DNA of 64,000 nucleotides from Pelagomonas calceolata (lineage: Eukaryota > Sar > Pelagophyceae > Pelagomonadales > Pelagomonadaceae), in the NCBI GenBank assembly GCA_918797485.1, contig CAKKNE010000001.1:5146001-5210000 (forward strand), read 5' to 3'. Shown here in pieces: positions 48,005-57,280 of this stretch. A model generated the notes under the pieces. It was not told the DNA's origin. It saw nothing but the letters and a program-made list of their open reading frames with translations, and did not search any database. Position numbers and translations under genes: made by a program. Positions within the stretch are counted from its first letter, which is position 1. Each line of letters begins with the position of its first letter.

Positions 48005-48685
48005 ATGATGTTCAACGCACTGGTTGTTTGGCTAACAGCCCACGAGTGCACCGCACTGGTACTGGATCCAAGCTTCAAACAAGCGCTAGCAGCAGGTCGC
48101 GTGCACCGAGAAGTCGGCTTTGCCCCAGAACGACTGGTCGACGACCTGCGCTATGACATAGATGCGCTCGAGCAGCTCGGTCGCTTCGGCCCGGCCGGCA
48201 GCGGACCGCGCGCCGGCGGCGACACCGGCATGCGTTCGGCACTCTTCGCGGACCCGATTGATCGGCCTCGAGACGTCGGATGCTTCGACGCCTTCGCCGC
48301 GCTGTGGGAGCGGCTCGGCATAGTGCGGGAAGAACTCATGGAAGGATTAGATAGAGACTTGATAGAGAACGTCGAGGTGCACTACGTGCGCTATCCCGAA
48401 GGCGGCTACTTCCAGCGCCACGTTGACGACTACGAAGCGAACGACGGCGCCCCGAGCCGCAGGAGCGTATCCTTCATTTGCTATCTGAACGACCCCGGAG
48501 CGCCCGCATGGACGGAGCGCGACGGCGGCGCACTGCGCGTACATTCGGACGGCGCCTACTACGAGATCCTGCCGGACGCCGGATCGCTCGTCCTGTTTGA
48601 CTCGATGGCCGTCGAGCACGAGGTGCGGCCGACGCGGCGGGAACGGACGTGCCTCATCGGTTGGTTCCATGCGCCCACGGCGTGA
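48005..48685 (+). CDS. 2OG-Fe(II) dioxygenase, prolyl 4-hydroxylase-like
   Basis: 226 residues. The iron triad is visible: His139 and Asp141 in QRHVDDY and His205 in MAVEHEVRPT. Arg214 in the following RRERTCLIGWF can bind the 2-oxoglutarate carboxylate. VEVHYVRYPEGGYFQRH is the usual beta-strand entry. The enzyme uses O2 and 2-oxoglutarate to hydroxylate a protein or peptide, perhaps a proline. The start MMFNALVVWLTAHECTAL is hydrophobic and may be a signal peptide. The gene lies between the two inverted repeat arms. Confidence 0.78.
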   Translation: MMFNALVVWLTAHECTALVLDPSFKQALAAGRVHREVGFAPERLVDDLRYDIDALEQLGRFGPAGSGPRAGGDTGMRSALFADPIDRPRDVGCFDAFAALWERLGIVREELMEGLDRDLIENVEVHYVRYPEGGYFQRHVDDYEANDGAPSRRSVSFICYLNDPGAPAWTERDGGALRVHSDGAYYEILPDAGSLVLFDSMAVEHEVRPTRRERTCLIGWFHAPTA

Positions 48686-48736
48686 TTTATGTAATATTGT
48701 TTGTGCAATTTAGTGCAAGGGGGGAGAATGTACAGA

Positions 48737-49342
48737 TCAGCGCTGATGATGCCGGCGGAACCGCGCCCGGAGATTGCTTCCCGACGACGAGCGCGGGAGC
48801 CCGCCCGCGCGCCGCCGGAGGTCTCCGTTCGAGCGCACGCGCCGGAAGCCCTTTTGTTGCGGGACGACGCCCGGCGACTCGCGCTGGTCGAAGTCGGAGG
48901 CCCGCTCGCGCGCGAGGACGTCCCTGGCGAGCGAGGCGTAGGCCGCGCCCTGCTCGGCCGTCGCCGAGTGGTAGCCGGTTATAAAGGCGAGCGGAAAGAA
49001 GCACAGCACGACGAAGAGCCACTTGGGCACCCACGCCTCGGCGAGGCCCACCCACGCCGTGAGCAGAGCTCTCACGACCAAGAACATTGCTGCTGCGACG
49101 GCGGCGAGCACCGATACCAAGCTCAGAGCGTTGCTGTCGACAGAAGTTTCGCAGGGCATCTTTGGCCCCGGCTCCGCGGGCCACGCCGGGCCAGCGTCGT
49201 CGAGGGCGTCGAGGTCGTCGACCGTGCAAGTATCCTCACCGCGCGCCGGGGCGACGACAAGGACCACGATGCTGAGGATGAGGCCTCCCACGGCGAGCGC
49301 TAGGAAAAGCTGCAATATGTCAGCGGGGGATCCGAGGGCCAT
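48737..49342 (-). CDS. small multi-pass membrane protein, function unknown
   Basis: 201 residues with three hydrophobic helices: ILQLFLALAVGGLILSIVVL near residue 9, LSLVSVLAAVAAAMFLVVRA near 73, and WLFVVLCFFPLAFITGY near 107. The loop after the first helix contains two Cys (CTVDD, PCETS) and may face the lumen. The tail is basic and Ser/Arg-rich. No family recognised. It converges with the oxygenase gene, and both sit between the repeat arms. Confidence 0.55.
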   Translation of the reverse strand: MALGSPADILQLFLALAVGGLILSIVVLVVAPARGEDTCTVDDLDALDDAGPAWPAEPGPKMPCETSVDSNALSLVSVLAAVAAAMFLVVRALLTAWVGLAEAWVPKWLFVVLCFFPLAFITGYHSATAEQGAAYASLARDVLARERASDFDQRESPGVVPQQKGFRRVRSNGDLRRRAGGLPRSSSGSNLRARFRRHHQR

Positions 49343-49497
49343 TGTGGCTCGGAGAGCTTGTCTGGGGCTCTGTTTTGGATCGGGATTGCAGCGAGGGCTT
49401 GCGGTGCAACGCGAAAGTCCTCCGAGCCGATTCCCTCAGCGAACGGGTGCTTTGGTGCCTCGCAATCAGCTAAAGTTCTTAGCTCTGGCTAAGTCTA

Positions 49498-51087
49498 CGG
49501 GGTTGTGTTTTTTTGCCAGCCAGGGGGGGGCCGTACCCCCCTTTTAGGGGGGGGTGGGGGGGGTTCACCCTTCATTACTCGCCGGCTCGAGGGTGGGGGG
49601 TGGGGGGGGTCGAAGGCTGCCGGAGGTGACTACCGTCGCGCGCGCCGGGCGCGGATTCCGCGAGGAACTCCTAGACGCGACATGAAGTTGTTTGAGTATC
49701 GTTCGGTTCGATACTGGTCCAAAGAGATCAATGGGACACTTACTGGGGGGCGAAAAAAATAATTTTTTTAATTCGCGATATTGACGGTCCTACCATGACG
49801 GCCGCGCCCGTGGAATCCTGTCGGTTCGTGGCGCGGAGGTGTCCCTGGGGTCGCCTAGGGTCGGTACTAGACACGCGCAAGCGCCTACACCGCATGCGCC
49901 GGCGCTTCAAGCATGTTTGGCCGATTTCTCTCAGCAGACCACTCGGTTTAGCCATCTTTTAGCCATGGTTTGCTTCCAGAGCCCTCCGAGACCACTAGGC
50001 TGCTGCATCAATGGCGTATGCGGTACATGCGCTTACCCACTACCAGACCTACCCCGAGAGACCTCCAGGAGCCGATCTACATCCGAAAAAAGTAAATAAT
50101 TTGGACCCGATGGCGCCCCGTTCCGTGCGACTGCGCCGCCTGCGCGCTCGCGAACCTGCGCCGCGTCCCCACGCATGGGCGATCGGCATCTGCGCGTGCG
50201 GACTACGAGCCTGCGGAATGCTGGGACTTCGACCTGGCCACGGACCTCAAGCCCACGGCCGTCGGCGGCTACGAGCACGCTCTCGACGGCTGCTGCGTCG
50301 TCACGGATTTCATGTACACCGCCCCGGTCAAGGCCAAGGACGCGCAGACCATCCTGACCGAGCCACAATCACATAGCTTATCGGTACGGTACCGTTAATC
50401 AAATGTAGTACACGTTCAGGCCGGTTATCTGGCCCTTCCCATAACCGAAGCGCCTGAAACGCAATTTTACTTTACAAAGTACCGGTCTGGGGCCAATCCA
50501 GTGCCCCGCGTACGCACCGTCGTCCGCGGAGAACGGGCAAGTCGGTCGATTGTAAATAGAACAACGGCGTTATGGTCCATCTGGATGGTGGCGTCGCTGA
50601 TACTCGCGGGTTCAGGTCTTGAGCCAATCTATGTATAAACGCGGGGTCGCGGAGTTGACGAATCCCGAGGATATTCCGGACCATCTAAGGCACCTCAGTA
50701 AATGTTCAATCGGCCTAGATGGACTCTACCACTAACAAACGGAAGGAAACGAACATAAACTCGGGAGTTGTCTAGTAGAATTCTTTTCCCGCCCTCCGAG
50801 CGCGCGCCGTCGGCTCCGGTTCCGTCGAATGTGTATGAAAACTGGGCTGGAGTTGATATGATTTACCATTTGGATAGTAGATGGCGGCGTCAATCGCTGG
50901 TGTATTTTGGCGAGCCGCAACACTTGGCGAGCTAGCGTATGGACATACTAGGACGCATTTTTTGGAGGGGGGTAGGGGGGGTCGTCTCATTTCTCCGGCC
51001 GGCCCCAGGGAGGGGGGTAGGGGGGGTGGCACGACGTCTCTAAAAGGGGGGTACGGCCCCCCTGGCTGGCAAAAAAACACAACCCGG
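49498..51087 (-). mobile_element. non-autonomous DNA element with terminal inverted repeats (1.59 kb)
   Basis: The ends 49498-49546 and 51040-51087 are inverted copies: GGGTTGTGTTTTTTTGCCAG, a G run, GCCGTACCCCCCTTTTAG. The left copy has two extra G. TAAG lies at the start of both flanking 8-mers (TAAGTCTA and TAAGATGC), too weak to call a target duplication. Most of the interior (49680-50951) is the inverted relative of 46475-47800. It also holds several G-runs (for example 50962-51026 and 49550-49610). No transposase ORF is seen, so it would depend on another element for movement. Confidence 0.6.
50932..50951. promoter_or_regulatory. CTAG palindrome at the tip of the right repeat arm
   Basis: CTAGCG ... 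TACTAG with spacer TATGGACA, 20 bases; the mirror image of the one at 46475-46494. Confidence 0.45.
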
Positions 51088-51094
51088 TAAGATG

Positions 51095-51113
51095 CTAGTA
51101 TCGATGACGCTAG
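51095..51113. promoter_or_regulatory. CTAG palindrome
   Basis: CTAGTA ... CGCTAG, 19 bases, 165 bases before the ATG of the TPR gene and directly beside the end of the 1.59 kb element. Confidence 0.5.
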
Positions 51114-51278
51114 ATAGAAAACATAAAGAGTTCCACAAAAAGCAGGCTGCCCCATTTGCCCGCGGCGCGACAAGCGGCAGCCGCAATCAAAATCAAACGG
51201 ATCGTCGCAGCTGAAGATCAATCATCGATCAATCATCGATCAATCACCGAGACAAAACCACAAAGCACACAGACAGCC

Positions 51279-53171
51279 ATGCCTGCCATCAAACACCACT
51301 CAGCAGAGGAGCGCAAGAAGATCATCGAGTCCGCCCAGAAAGCAGTGTTGGAGGACTGCCGGAAGCGCAAGGAGGAAGCAGAGTCGTGGGGCCCGCGCGG
51401 CCCGACGCCTTCTGATGAGGACAACGAAGCCGTGCCGCTCCAGGACGTCGGCTCGCTCTTAGGAAGGACAAAAGACATTGATGCGGTCCGCAAGATCATC
51501 CAGAGGAGCAAGGCCGCCAAAACGCCGGAGGAGCGAGCTAAAAACGCTAGGGATCTTATGGAGCTCTACGGTCCTTTACCTACTCCGCCCGAGGAGGAGC
51601 AAACTTCGGACTCAGAAGAAGAAGACGTCGCACCACCTAAAGTACCGGAGAAGCCCGTCGGTATAACGATGCGCGAGGCGGCCAATGAACAATTTAGGAA
51701 GGGCCAATATAGGGAGGCCCTGGCCGCGTACGATAGGGCCGCGGAAGCATTGGACGGCGCCGAGGCCGCCAAGTGCCACGCGAACAAGGCCGAGGCCTAT
51801 TTACGACTCAAAGAATATGAGCTAGCGGCGGAGAGCGCGTCGAAGGCTTTAGAGCTAGACGAGAGCAACGTCAAGGCGCGCTATCGGCGGGGCAAGGCCG
51901 CTCTGGAATTAGGGGATGCCGCGGCAGCTTTGGAAGATCTCGGCCAAGCGGCCAAGTCCGGCGACAAAGCTTCGTCAGAATTGTTCCGGAAGGCCCTCGA
52001 GACGCAGCGGCGCGCCGCCTTCAATCAAGCAGTCGAGGAGGAGACGGGGCCCTATGATTTGGAAGTACTGGTGGACGCTTATAGGGTTGGGTCCGATGAT
52101 CCAGAAGGACTCAGACCGTTTCTGGAAACAGCACAGAGTGCGGGCTTGTTATCAAGCGACGCTGATCTAGAGGAGGCCGCGGACCTGACGGACTTTTCGA
52201 CACAAATCTACGACGCCTCGGCCGTCCCGTTTTTAACAAGGTTGCGGGCCATCCGGAAGGCGGTAGAAGCGCAGAAGAAGCCGCCCTCCCCCAAATTCGC
52301 GGAGCCGTGGCCCGAGCACGAGCGAAATGCCTTCACCGAGAAGTTTGGAGTCAAGCCGTTCATCAAGGCGGACGCGGCGGCGTGCCTGGACGCGGAGAAC
52401 GAGAGTTTCGTCAGGGCGGTGCTCTCCAATAATTTCGAGGGCGACGACGTGGCGTTCGTGAATTCACTAAGGCGGCTGGGCGTACCGGCTTCCTTGGTTT
52501 TCGCGGCCTTTTTCAAAATATCAGACGGGCGCAACGACCTGGCCATGCACGTCCTACGCGGGGAGGACGTTTCAGGAGAACTCAAGGACGCGCTGGAGGC
52601 GATCGAGCGCGACGCGGCACGAGCTTACACTAATACCCAGGATTGTGTCGAAGCGCTGGAGACGTGGGCGTGCTTCACGTCGGCCGCGCTGGACGAATAC
52701 GGGCGCCTCGCGAGCGATTTTGATGAGATTGCCGCCCAATACGCACTGCAAGCCGCGGACGATTTGAAAAGCGACCCGCGGCGCCTGCTGAAAGCGACGC
52801 AAGCAACCTTCGACGCGTGCCGACGGTCCTTCGGCGGGCGGCCGCGGACCGGCCGGGGCCCCCTTGTGCGCGTCGCAATAAAGCGCGCCGCGGCGCTCGC
52901 GGCGTTGGGGCGGGAGGCCGCGGCGCGCGACGCGCTCGGCGAGGCCTGGGGCGGCGCGCTGCACCTCGTCTTCCGGGAGCGGGGCGACGCGGGCGACAGG
53001 ACGGCGCTCGCGGCGGAAGAAAAGGAGGCGCGCGCGGCTCTCGAGGAGTTAAAAGAGCCGGAGCCAGAGCCGGCGCGGGCGCCCCTGTCCGGCGGCATGT
53101 CGCCGCCCACAACGACGGGCCCCGTGTACTCGTCGCGCTGCGTGCTGCGGCGACAGAACCCTCCCGAGTAA
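51279..53171 (+). CDS. TPR-domain protein, co-chaperone-like
   Basis: 630 residues. A helical charged N-terminus is followed by three TPR units at about 130-240: AANEQFRKGQYREALAAYDR, AKCHANKAEAYLRLKEYELA and VKARYRRGKAALELGDAAAA. This triplet resembles the Hsp70/Hsp90 clamp of TTC and SGT proteins. The remaining 380 residues are mostly helical with no family I know (for example FVNSLRRLGVPASLVFAAFF). A chaperone-adaptor role is inferred from the TPR clamp only. ATG 51279 is chosen over the upstream frame, which is unconvincing. Its 3' end overlaps the convergent DUF3431 gene by 123 bases. Confidence 0.7.
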   Translation: MPAIKHHSAEERKKIIESAQKAVLEDCRKRKEEAESWGPRGPTPSDEDNEAVPLQDVGSLLGRTKDIDAVRKIIQRSKAAKTPEERAKNARDLMELYGPLPTPPEEEQTSDSEEEDVAPPKVPEKPVGITMREAANEQFRKGQYREALAAYDRAAEALDGAEAAKCHANKAEAYLRLKEYELAAESASKALELDESNVKARYRRGKAALELGDAAAALEDLGQAAKSGDKASSELFRKALETQRRAAFNQAVEEETGPYDLEVLVDAYRVGSDDPEGLRPFLETAQSAGLLSSDADLEEAADLTDFSTQIYDASAVPFLTRLRAIRKAVEAQKKPPSPKFAEPWPEHERNAFTEKFGVKPFIKADAAACLDAENESFVRAVLSNNFEGDDVAFVNSLRRLGVPASLVFAAFFKISDGRNDLAMHVLRGEDVSGELKDALEAIERDAARAYTNTQDCVEALETWACFTSAALDEYGRLASDFDEIAAQYALQAADDLKSDPRRLLKATQATFDACRRSFGGRPRTGRGPLVRVAIKRAAALAALGREAAARDALGEAWGGALHLVFRERGDAGDRTALAAEEKEARAALEELKEPEPEPARAPLSGGMSPPTTTGPVYSSRCVLRRQNPPE

Positions 53172-54083
53172 GTTATGAATTGTTAGCTCGGCGCCCGCCA
53201 GCTGGCGCGAGCCGAAGTCGCTCGGCGCGCAGCGCGGGGTCCGTGCGCGCGCCCGCCGCCGCGACTTAAGCGGCTCGCCGCCGAGGATGACGTGGTTGAG
53301 GTGCTCCCAGGCGCCCGCGGTATGCCGGTTGTAGCGCGGCGCGTCCCATTTACGAGTGCGGCTCGACGCGTAGACGGAGAGCGTCTCCCAGTCGAGCTCG
53401 CCTTTGTGGCAGGCACCGGCCCCGCCGAGCATAGCGTAGGCTTTCTGCGAGGACGAGAAAGTTATTGTGCCGCGTCGATGGCGTGCTGGTGGACACCGGT
53501 CGCGGACCTCGTACGCGGCTCTCGGATGCCGCCGTATCATGGCCCGGGAGGCGGCCATCTGCGCGCAGCAATAGAACGACGCGACCGGTTCGACTTTCGA
53601 AGGCAGCCGCACGCCGAACGCATCCAACAAATCGCGCCAGCACTGCTCGACGACGCCTTGCAGCGCGAACTTGCGCCAGTAGGTCGTGCCGCGCGTCTGG
53701 TAGTTCCAGTTCAAGGACGTGTAGTTCGTGCGCGAATTCAGGCATTTTAAGGTATCGAAGAAGAGGGGGTTGTGCTGCTTCGGCTTCGCTTGCGTGAACA
53801 CCGTTAATTCCGGGAGGTCATCATAAAACTCGCTGATGAACTGGAGGTGTACCCCCGCCTCATACCCATAATTCGGCGAGTAGCGCGGCGCGCCCTTCTT
53901 CGTGCGCTGGTATATATACGTGGAGGCCCACGGCGGCAGCTTCGTCGCCCAGGGCGGCGTGCGGCCCCACTCGCGGTAATGAGCGGGCACGACGACTACT
54001 GGCGTGGACCACTGCGACGTACCTTGCCTTCGCTTCGCCGCCGCAGCGGCTGCGGCGACGAGGACGTGCGGCCAGCACCTCAT
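53049..54083 (-). CDS. DUF3431-like glycosyltransferase
   Basis: 344 residues. MRCWPHVLVAAAAAAAK is a likely signal peptide. The family core is clear: VVVVPAHYREWG at about 29-40, GYEAGVHLQFISEFYDDLPE with LTVFTQ after it, and CCAQMAASRAMIRRHPRAAY near 178, the region conserved in fungal and algal DUF3431 proteins. AGAWEHLNHVILGG near 265 matches the usual end, so the Arg-rich last 70 residues overlapping the opposite gene may be non-homologous or mis-read. A possible 63-base in-frame intron (53445-53507) carries the introner core ACGCCATCGACGCG. Sugar donor and acceptor unknown. Confidence 0.6.
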   Translation of the reverse strand: MRCWPHVLVAAAAAAAKRRQGTSQWSTPVVVVPAHYREWGRTPPWATKLPPWASTYIYQRTKKGAPRYSPNYGYEAGVHLQFISEFYDDLPELTVFTQAKPKQHNPLFFDTLKCLNSRTNYTSLNWNYQTRGTTYWRKFALQGVVEQCWRDLLDAFGVRLPSKVEPVASFYCCAQMAASRAMIRRHPRAAYEVRDRCPPARHRRGTITFSSSQKAYAMLGGAGACHKGELDWETLSVYASSRTRKWDAPRYNRHTAGAWEHLNHVILGGEPLKSRRRARARTPRCAPSDFGSRQLAGAELTIHNLLGRVLSPQHAARRVHGARRCGRRHAAGQGRPRRLWLRLF

Positions 54084-54360
54084 GTCACGAATGCGCTGGG
54101 GGCTTCATACGTGCACAAAACGCTGCCCCACGCAACGCAGCGCGTGCAGACGCACCGCAAGCACAAAACTATGATTCCTGCGGCGCGGACGAACTGTACT
54201 CGTGGAGCATTGCATCGATGCACAGGCAAAAAGAGCAAGAGGCAAAAGCTAGCGTGCGGGTTTCTACCCGGACTGATCAGAAGGACTGATCTAGTCCTAG
54301 CACCGTAACAGATCTGCAGACTGATCGGAAAACGGCGCCTTAGCAGCGGACGAATGATGA

Positions 54361-55062
54361 CTAGAACGGGCGGGGCTCGCGCGGCGGCGGCGGCGCCTGC
54401 GCCGGCGTCACAGGCGCGAGGAGGTTGCCCCGCGCGAGGAGGTCGTCCTGCTGGCGGTCGAGGTGCCCGCGGTACTGGCGCGCGCGCTTGCGGACGCGCG
54501 CGGCGAACTCCGCATAGCTAATCTTGGCGTTGTCCGTGAGGTCGTAGAGCGCGCAGAGCGCCTCCGTCTGCTCCGTGGACGCGGCGATGCCGCAGCGCGC
54601 CATAGCTGCCGCTAATTCCGCGGAGGTGAGGAAGCCGGTGCGGTTCTGGTCGATCGACAGGAAGGCCTCGCGGAGGGTCGGCTCCCGAGCTTTCAGCGCC
54701 GCGCTGAAGGCCACGTCGAGCTTCTCCACATCCGATAACGCGACGGGCGCCGGCTCCGGTTTGGGTTCGGGCGGCGGCGGCAGCGTCATGCCCGCGTGGT
54801 CGTACAAACGCGCGAAGTCGTCGAAAGAAACACGTTGGGCGCCGTCTCCCGAAAAGCGCTCCACGACGCGCTGCGCGTCGGCCTGGCTCAGTTCGAAGCC
54901 CATGCGGCGGTATCGCACCGCGAAGTCGTCGGCCGTGACGTAGCCGTTGTTCGACTCGTCCAAGTAGCGGAAGGCCTGGAGCTTCGTCTTGAATTTTGCT
55001 TCTAATTTGTTGAGCAGCGTCTCGACGTGCGAGTCGGCGCTGGCCGCCACGAAGAAGGCCAT
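54361..55062 (-). CDS. EF-hand protein, calmodulin-like
   Basis: 233 residues. Four EF-hand-like units are spaced in two pairs. They are AFRYLDESNNGYVTADDFAV near 30-49, a second around FSGDGAQRVSFDDFARLY near 70, AFLSIDQNRTGFLTSAELAA near 135 and ALYDLTDNAKISYAEFAARV near 172. Loops one and three keep Asp at position 1 and a Glu or Asp near position 12, so they may bind calcium; the others look degenerate. A Pro-rich linker (PPPPEPKPEPAPV) joins the pairs. A calcium sensor or axonemal role is inferred. Start at the ATG at 55062. Confidence 0.75.
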   Translation of the reverse strand: MAFFVAASADSHVETLLNKLEAKFKTKLQAFRYLDESNNGYVTADDFAVRYRRMGFELSQADAQRVVERFSGDGAQRVSFDDFARLYDHAGMTLPPPPEPKPEPAPVALSDVEKLDVAFSAALKAREPTLREAFLSIDQNRTGFLTSAELAAAMARCGIAASTEQTEALCALYDLTDNAKISYAEFAARVRKRARQYRGHLDRQQDDLLARGNLLAPVTPAQAPPPPREPRPF

Positions 55063-55534
55063 GGCTATCCCAGTGATCAAAGGGGATTTAATGCGTGGCC
55101 GCGAACCGGCGGGCGTTTGCAAGCCCTGCGCAAGTGGTATGCTCTGGCGGTCCTGGGACGTCGCAGGAATTTGCGGGGGCAGCCGAAAGTGGTCGCCGCG
55201 GACGCTTAAATCCAGATGGCGCGAGAGTCTGCTTTGCGTTCGGGTTCCAGTTCCAGGCCCACGAATCTGCCCACGATTGAGTTTCTGGACTCATGGTGTT
55301 ACCCCTCTCCGTCCAAGTGAGCTCGTGGAGGAGTACCGATGCTTAGAGCTAGTGCCTCTCCCAAGCACAACAGAGGAGTCGCAGAGCTGCACTTTGGCCG
55401 GCTCATACGACGGCATCACTGACATTCGTAAAGGCTGCGCTTCACAGGAGTTTCCATCAGACAACTGCAACCTATTCGTCTTGGTTCCGCATCGTTCGGG
55501 GCCGCAGCAGAAACAAAATCCAGCCGAAAGCAAA

Positions 55535-57262
55535 ATGGCTGAAACGCCTATAAGGTTTGCCAAGGGCTCGGCCGTCTGGTGCCAAACAACCCCCGTGAAC
55601 TACCACGACGCCGTCGTGCTGGAGGACTGCGTCGAGGGCGACGCCGAGGCCGTCGTGCGCTACACGACCGCGGCGCGCGTCATGCGCGTCGCCGTCGACA
55701 AGGTGATACCGATCGGCGACGCGCGGCCGAGGCGGTCGACCACGAAAGTGGCCGCCGTGTCGCCAGCGCGTGCGCCCGCGGCGCCGCGGCGCAAGCAGCC
55801 GGCGCCGAAAAGGCGTCTCTCTCGCGGCGAACAGGCCGAGCTCGAGCAATACATGCGGCGCGACAAATGGACCACGACCAAGACCGGGCGCGACCCCTAC
55901 TACAGCAAGCCGGGTGAGACGAGGCAGTACCGGTCGCTCCTCGAGATCGCACGTACCCACTACCCGGACGTGCTGCATGCCCCGCTGGACTCGCTGCAGA
56001 TGCTAGACCCGCCAGGCCACGCGGCTTGGGCGGTTTCGAGCCCCTGCCGGCTCGCTGCTGGGCGCCGTATATATCGTCGGTCGACACCGGAAGTCTCAGA
56101 CGATAGCGACGACGCGGCCGCCGAGGCGGCCACCGAGCCGACAGCCGCGGACGCCGCCGCGGCCGCCGCCGAGCCGGCAGCAGCCGAGCCGGCAGCAGTG
56201 GACGAGCCGGCAGCCGCGGACGCCGAGCCGGCAGCAGAGGCGGTCCAGCCGGCTGCCGAGCCCGCGGCTGAAAGCGGCGACGGCGACAGCGCGCCGGCCT
56301 TCGCCGTCGAAGCTCTGGTCGAGGCGCGGTTCCGGGGCGGTGACGTGTTCTATCCGGCGCTCGTCCTCGTCGTCAGAGACGGCGGTAAAACCTTCGATCT
56401 CAAGTATACGGATGGCGATTTCGAGGAACGGGTGCCGGTGCACCTCGTGCGGCCGCTCGCGCGCCGCCGCCGGACGCCCGCGAGCGCGCCGGCTCCCGCG
56501 CCGCCGGCGCCTCCAGCACGCAAGCGGAAGCCGGCGAAGCGCGCGAAGAAAGCGCCCGTCGCCACGCCCGCGCCGCCGCCACCAGCGGCCGTCGCCGCAC
56601 GGCCGGGCCACGAGGTCGTCGGCCGGCGCGTCCGGGTCTGGTGGACGGACGACGCGGCGTGGTACGCCGGCGAGGTCAAGTCCTTCGACGGCGAGAAGCA
56701 CGCCATCCTGTACGACGACGGCGAGGGGGAGGCGCTCGACCTCTCGAGGGAGAAGCACGAGTTCGTCGCCGCGCGGCCGTCCACGACGTTGGGGCGGACG
56801 CACCGCGGCGCGCCGGCGCGCTGCTACGCGAAGGGCACGCCGCAGAGCCGCGGCGCGGGCGTGGGGACGTCCTCCTCCGATGACGACTCGTCGTCGTCGG
56901 ATGACGAGGCCGCTGAGGCTCCTGCTCCGGCGCCGGCCGCTTTGACGCCGCCGCCCACCAACGAGTCGAGCGACGACGAGGATGTCGAGGCGCTGCGGCG
57001 GGCGCGCCGGCCCAAGCAGCGCGTCGCGCCCCAACCGACGGTTGAGGGCGGGGTTGCTGCGCAGACGGAGTGCGAGAGGATCTTCGGCGAGCCCGACTCG
57101 GACGCGGAGGAGCGCGAGGACACGGCCTCGGCGAGCGAGCCGTCGCAGGGGCCCCAGTCGAAGCGCCAGCGCAACGACGATGGCTTCGTTGTCTACGAGG
57201 GCTTCCGAAGCTTCGGCCGGGCGAACCCGACGGTTTTGCCGGTCGAGGAGCCGCTAGCGTAA
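55535..57262 (+). CDS. Tudor-like domain nuclear protein
   Basis: 575 residues. Two or three Tudor-like beta barrels appear. One is near the N-terminus (GSAVWCQTTPVNYHDAVVLE). One is at about 250-305 (VEALVEARFRGGDVFYPALV, LKYTDGDFEERVPVHLVRPL). One is at about 350-400 (GRRVRVWWTDDAAWYAGEVK, ILYDDGEGEALDLSREKHEF), close to the Tudor of MSH6/PDS5-type proteins. Linkers are Ala/Glu/Pro and Ser/Asp-rich, with basic patches (RKRKPAKRAKKAPV). Chromatin binding is the likely role. The ATG at 55535 follows a long open but non-coding-looking stretch from 54989. It converges with the HEATR5-like gene, with 18 bases between stops. Confidence 0.6.
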   Translation: MAETPIRFAKGSAVWCQTTPVNYHDAVVLEDCVEGDAEAVVRYTTAARVMRVAVDKVIPIGDARPRRSTTKVAAVSPARAPAAPRRKQPAPKRRLSRGEQAELEQYMRRDKWTTTKTGRDPYYSKPGETRQYRSLLEIARTHYPDVLHAPLDSLQMLDPPGHAAWAVSSPCRLAAGRRIYRRSTPEVSDDSDDAAAEAATEPTAADAAAAAAEPAAAEPAAVDEPAAADAEPAAEAVQPAAEPAAESGDGDSAPAFAVEALVEARFRGGDVFYPALVLVVRDGGKTFDLKYTDGDFEERVPVHLVRPLARRRRTPASAPAPAPPAPPARKRKPAKRAKKAPVATPAPPPPAAVAARPGHEVVGRRVRVWWTDDAAWYAGEVKSFDGEKHAILYDDGEGEALDLSREKHEFVAARPSTTLGRTHRGAPARCYAKGTPQSRGAGVGTSSSDDDSSSSDDEAAEAPAPAPAALTPPPTNESSDDEDVEALRRARRPKQRVAPQPTVEGGVAAQTECERIFGEPDSDAEEREDTASASEPSQGPQSKRQRNDDGFVVYEGFRSFGRANPTVLPVEEPLA

Positions 57263-57280
57263 GACTAGAACAACACATAA

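Noticed and set aside
50772-51221. 149-codon minus-strand frame at the end of the 1.59 kb element
   Set aside because: It crosses the terminal repeat and G-runs, giving Pro-rich noise; not a transposase.
54249-54300. CTAG half-sites upstream of the DUF3431 gene
   Set aside because: The two halves are about 40 bases apart and do not form the usual palindrome.
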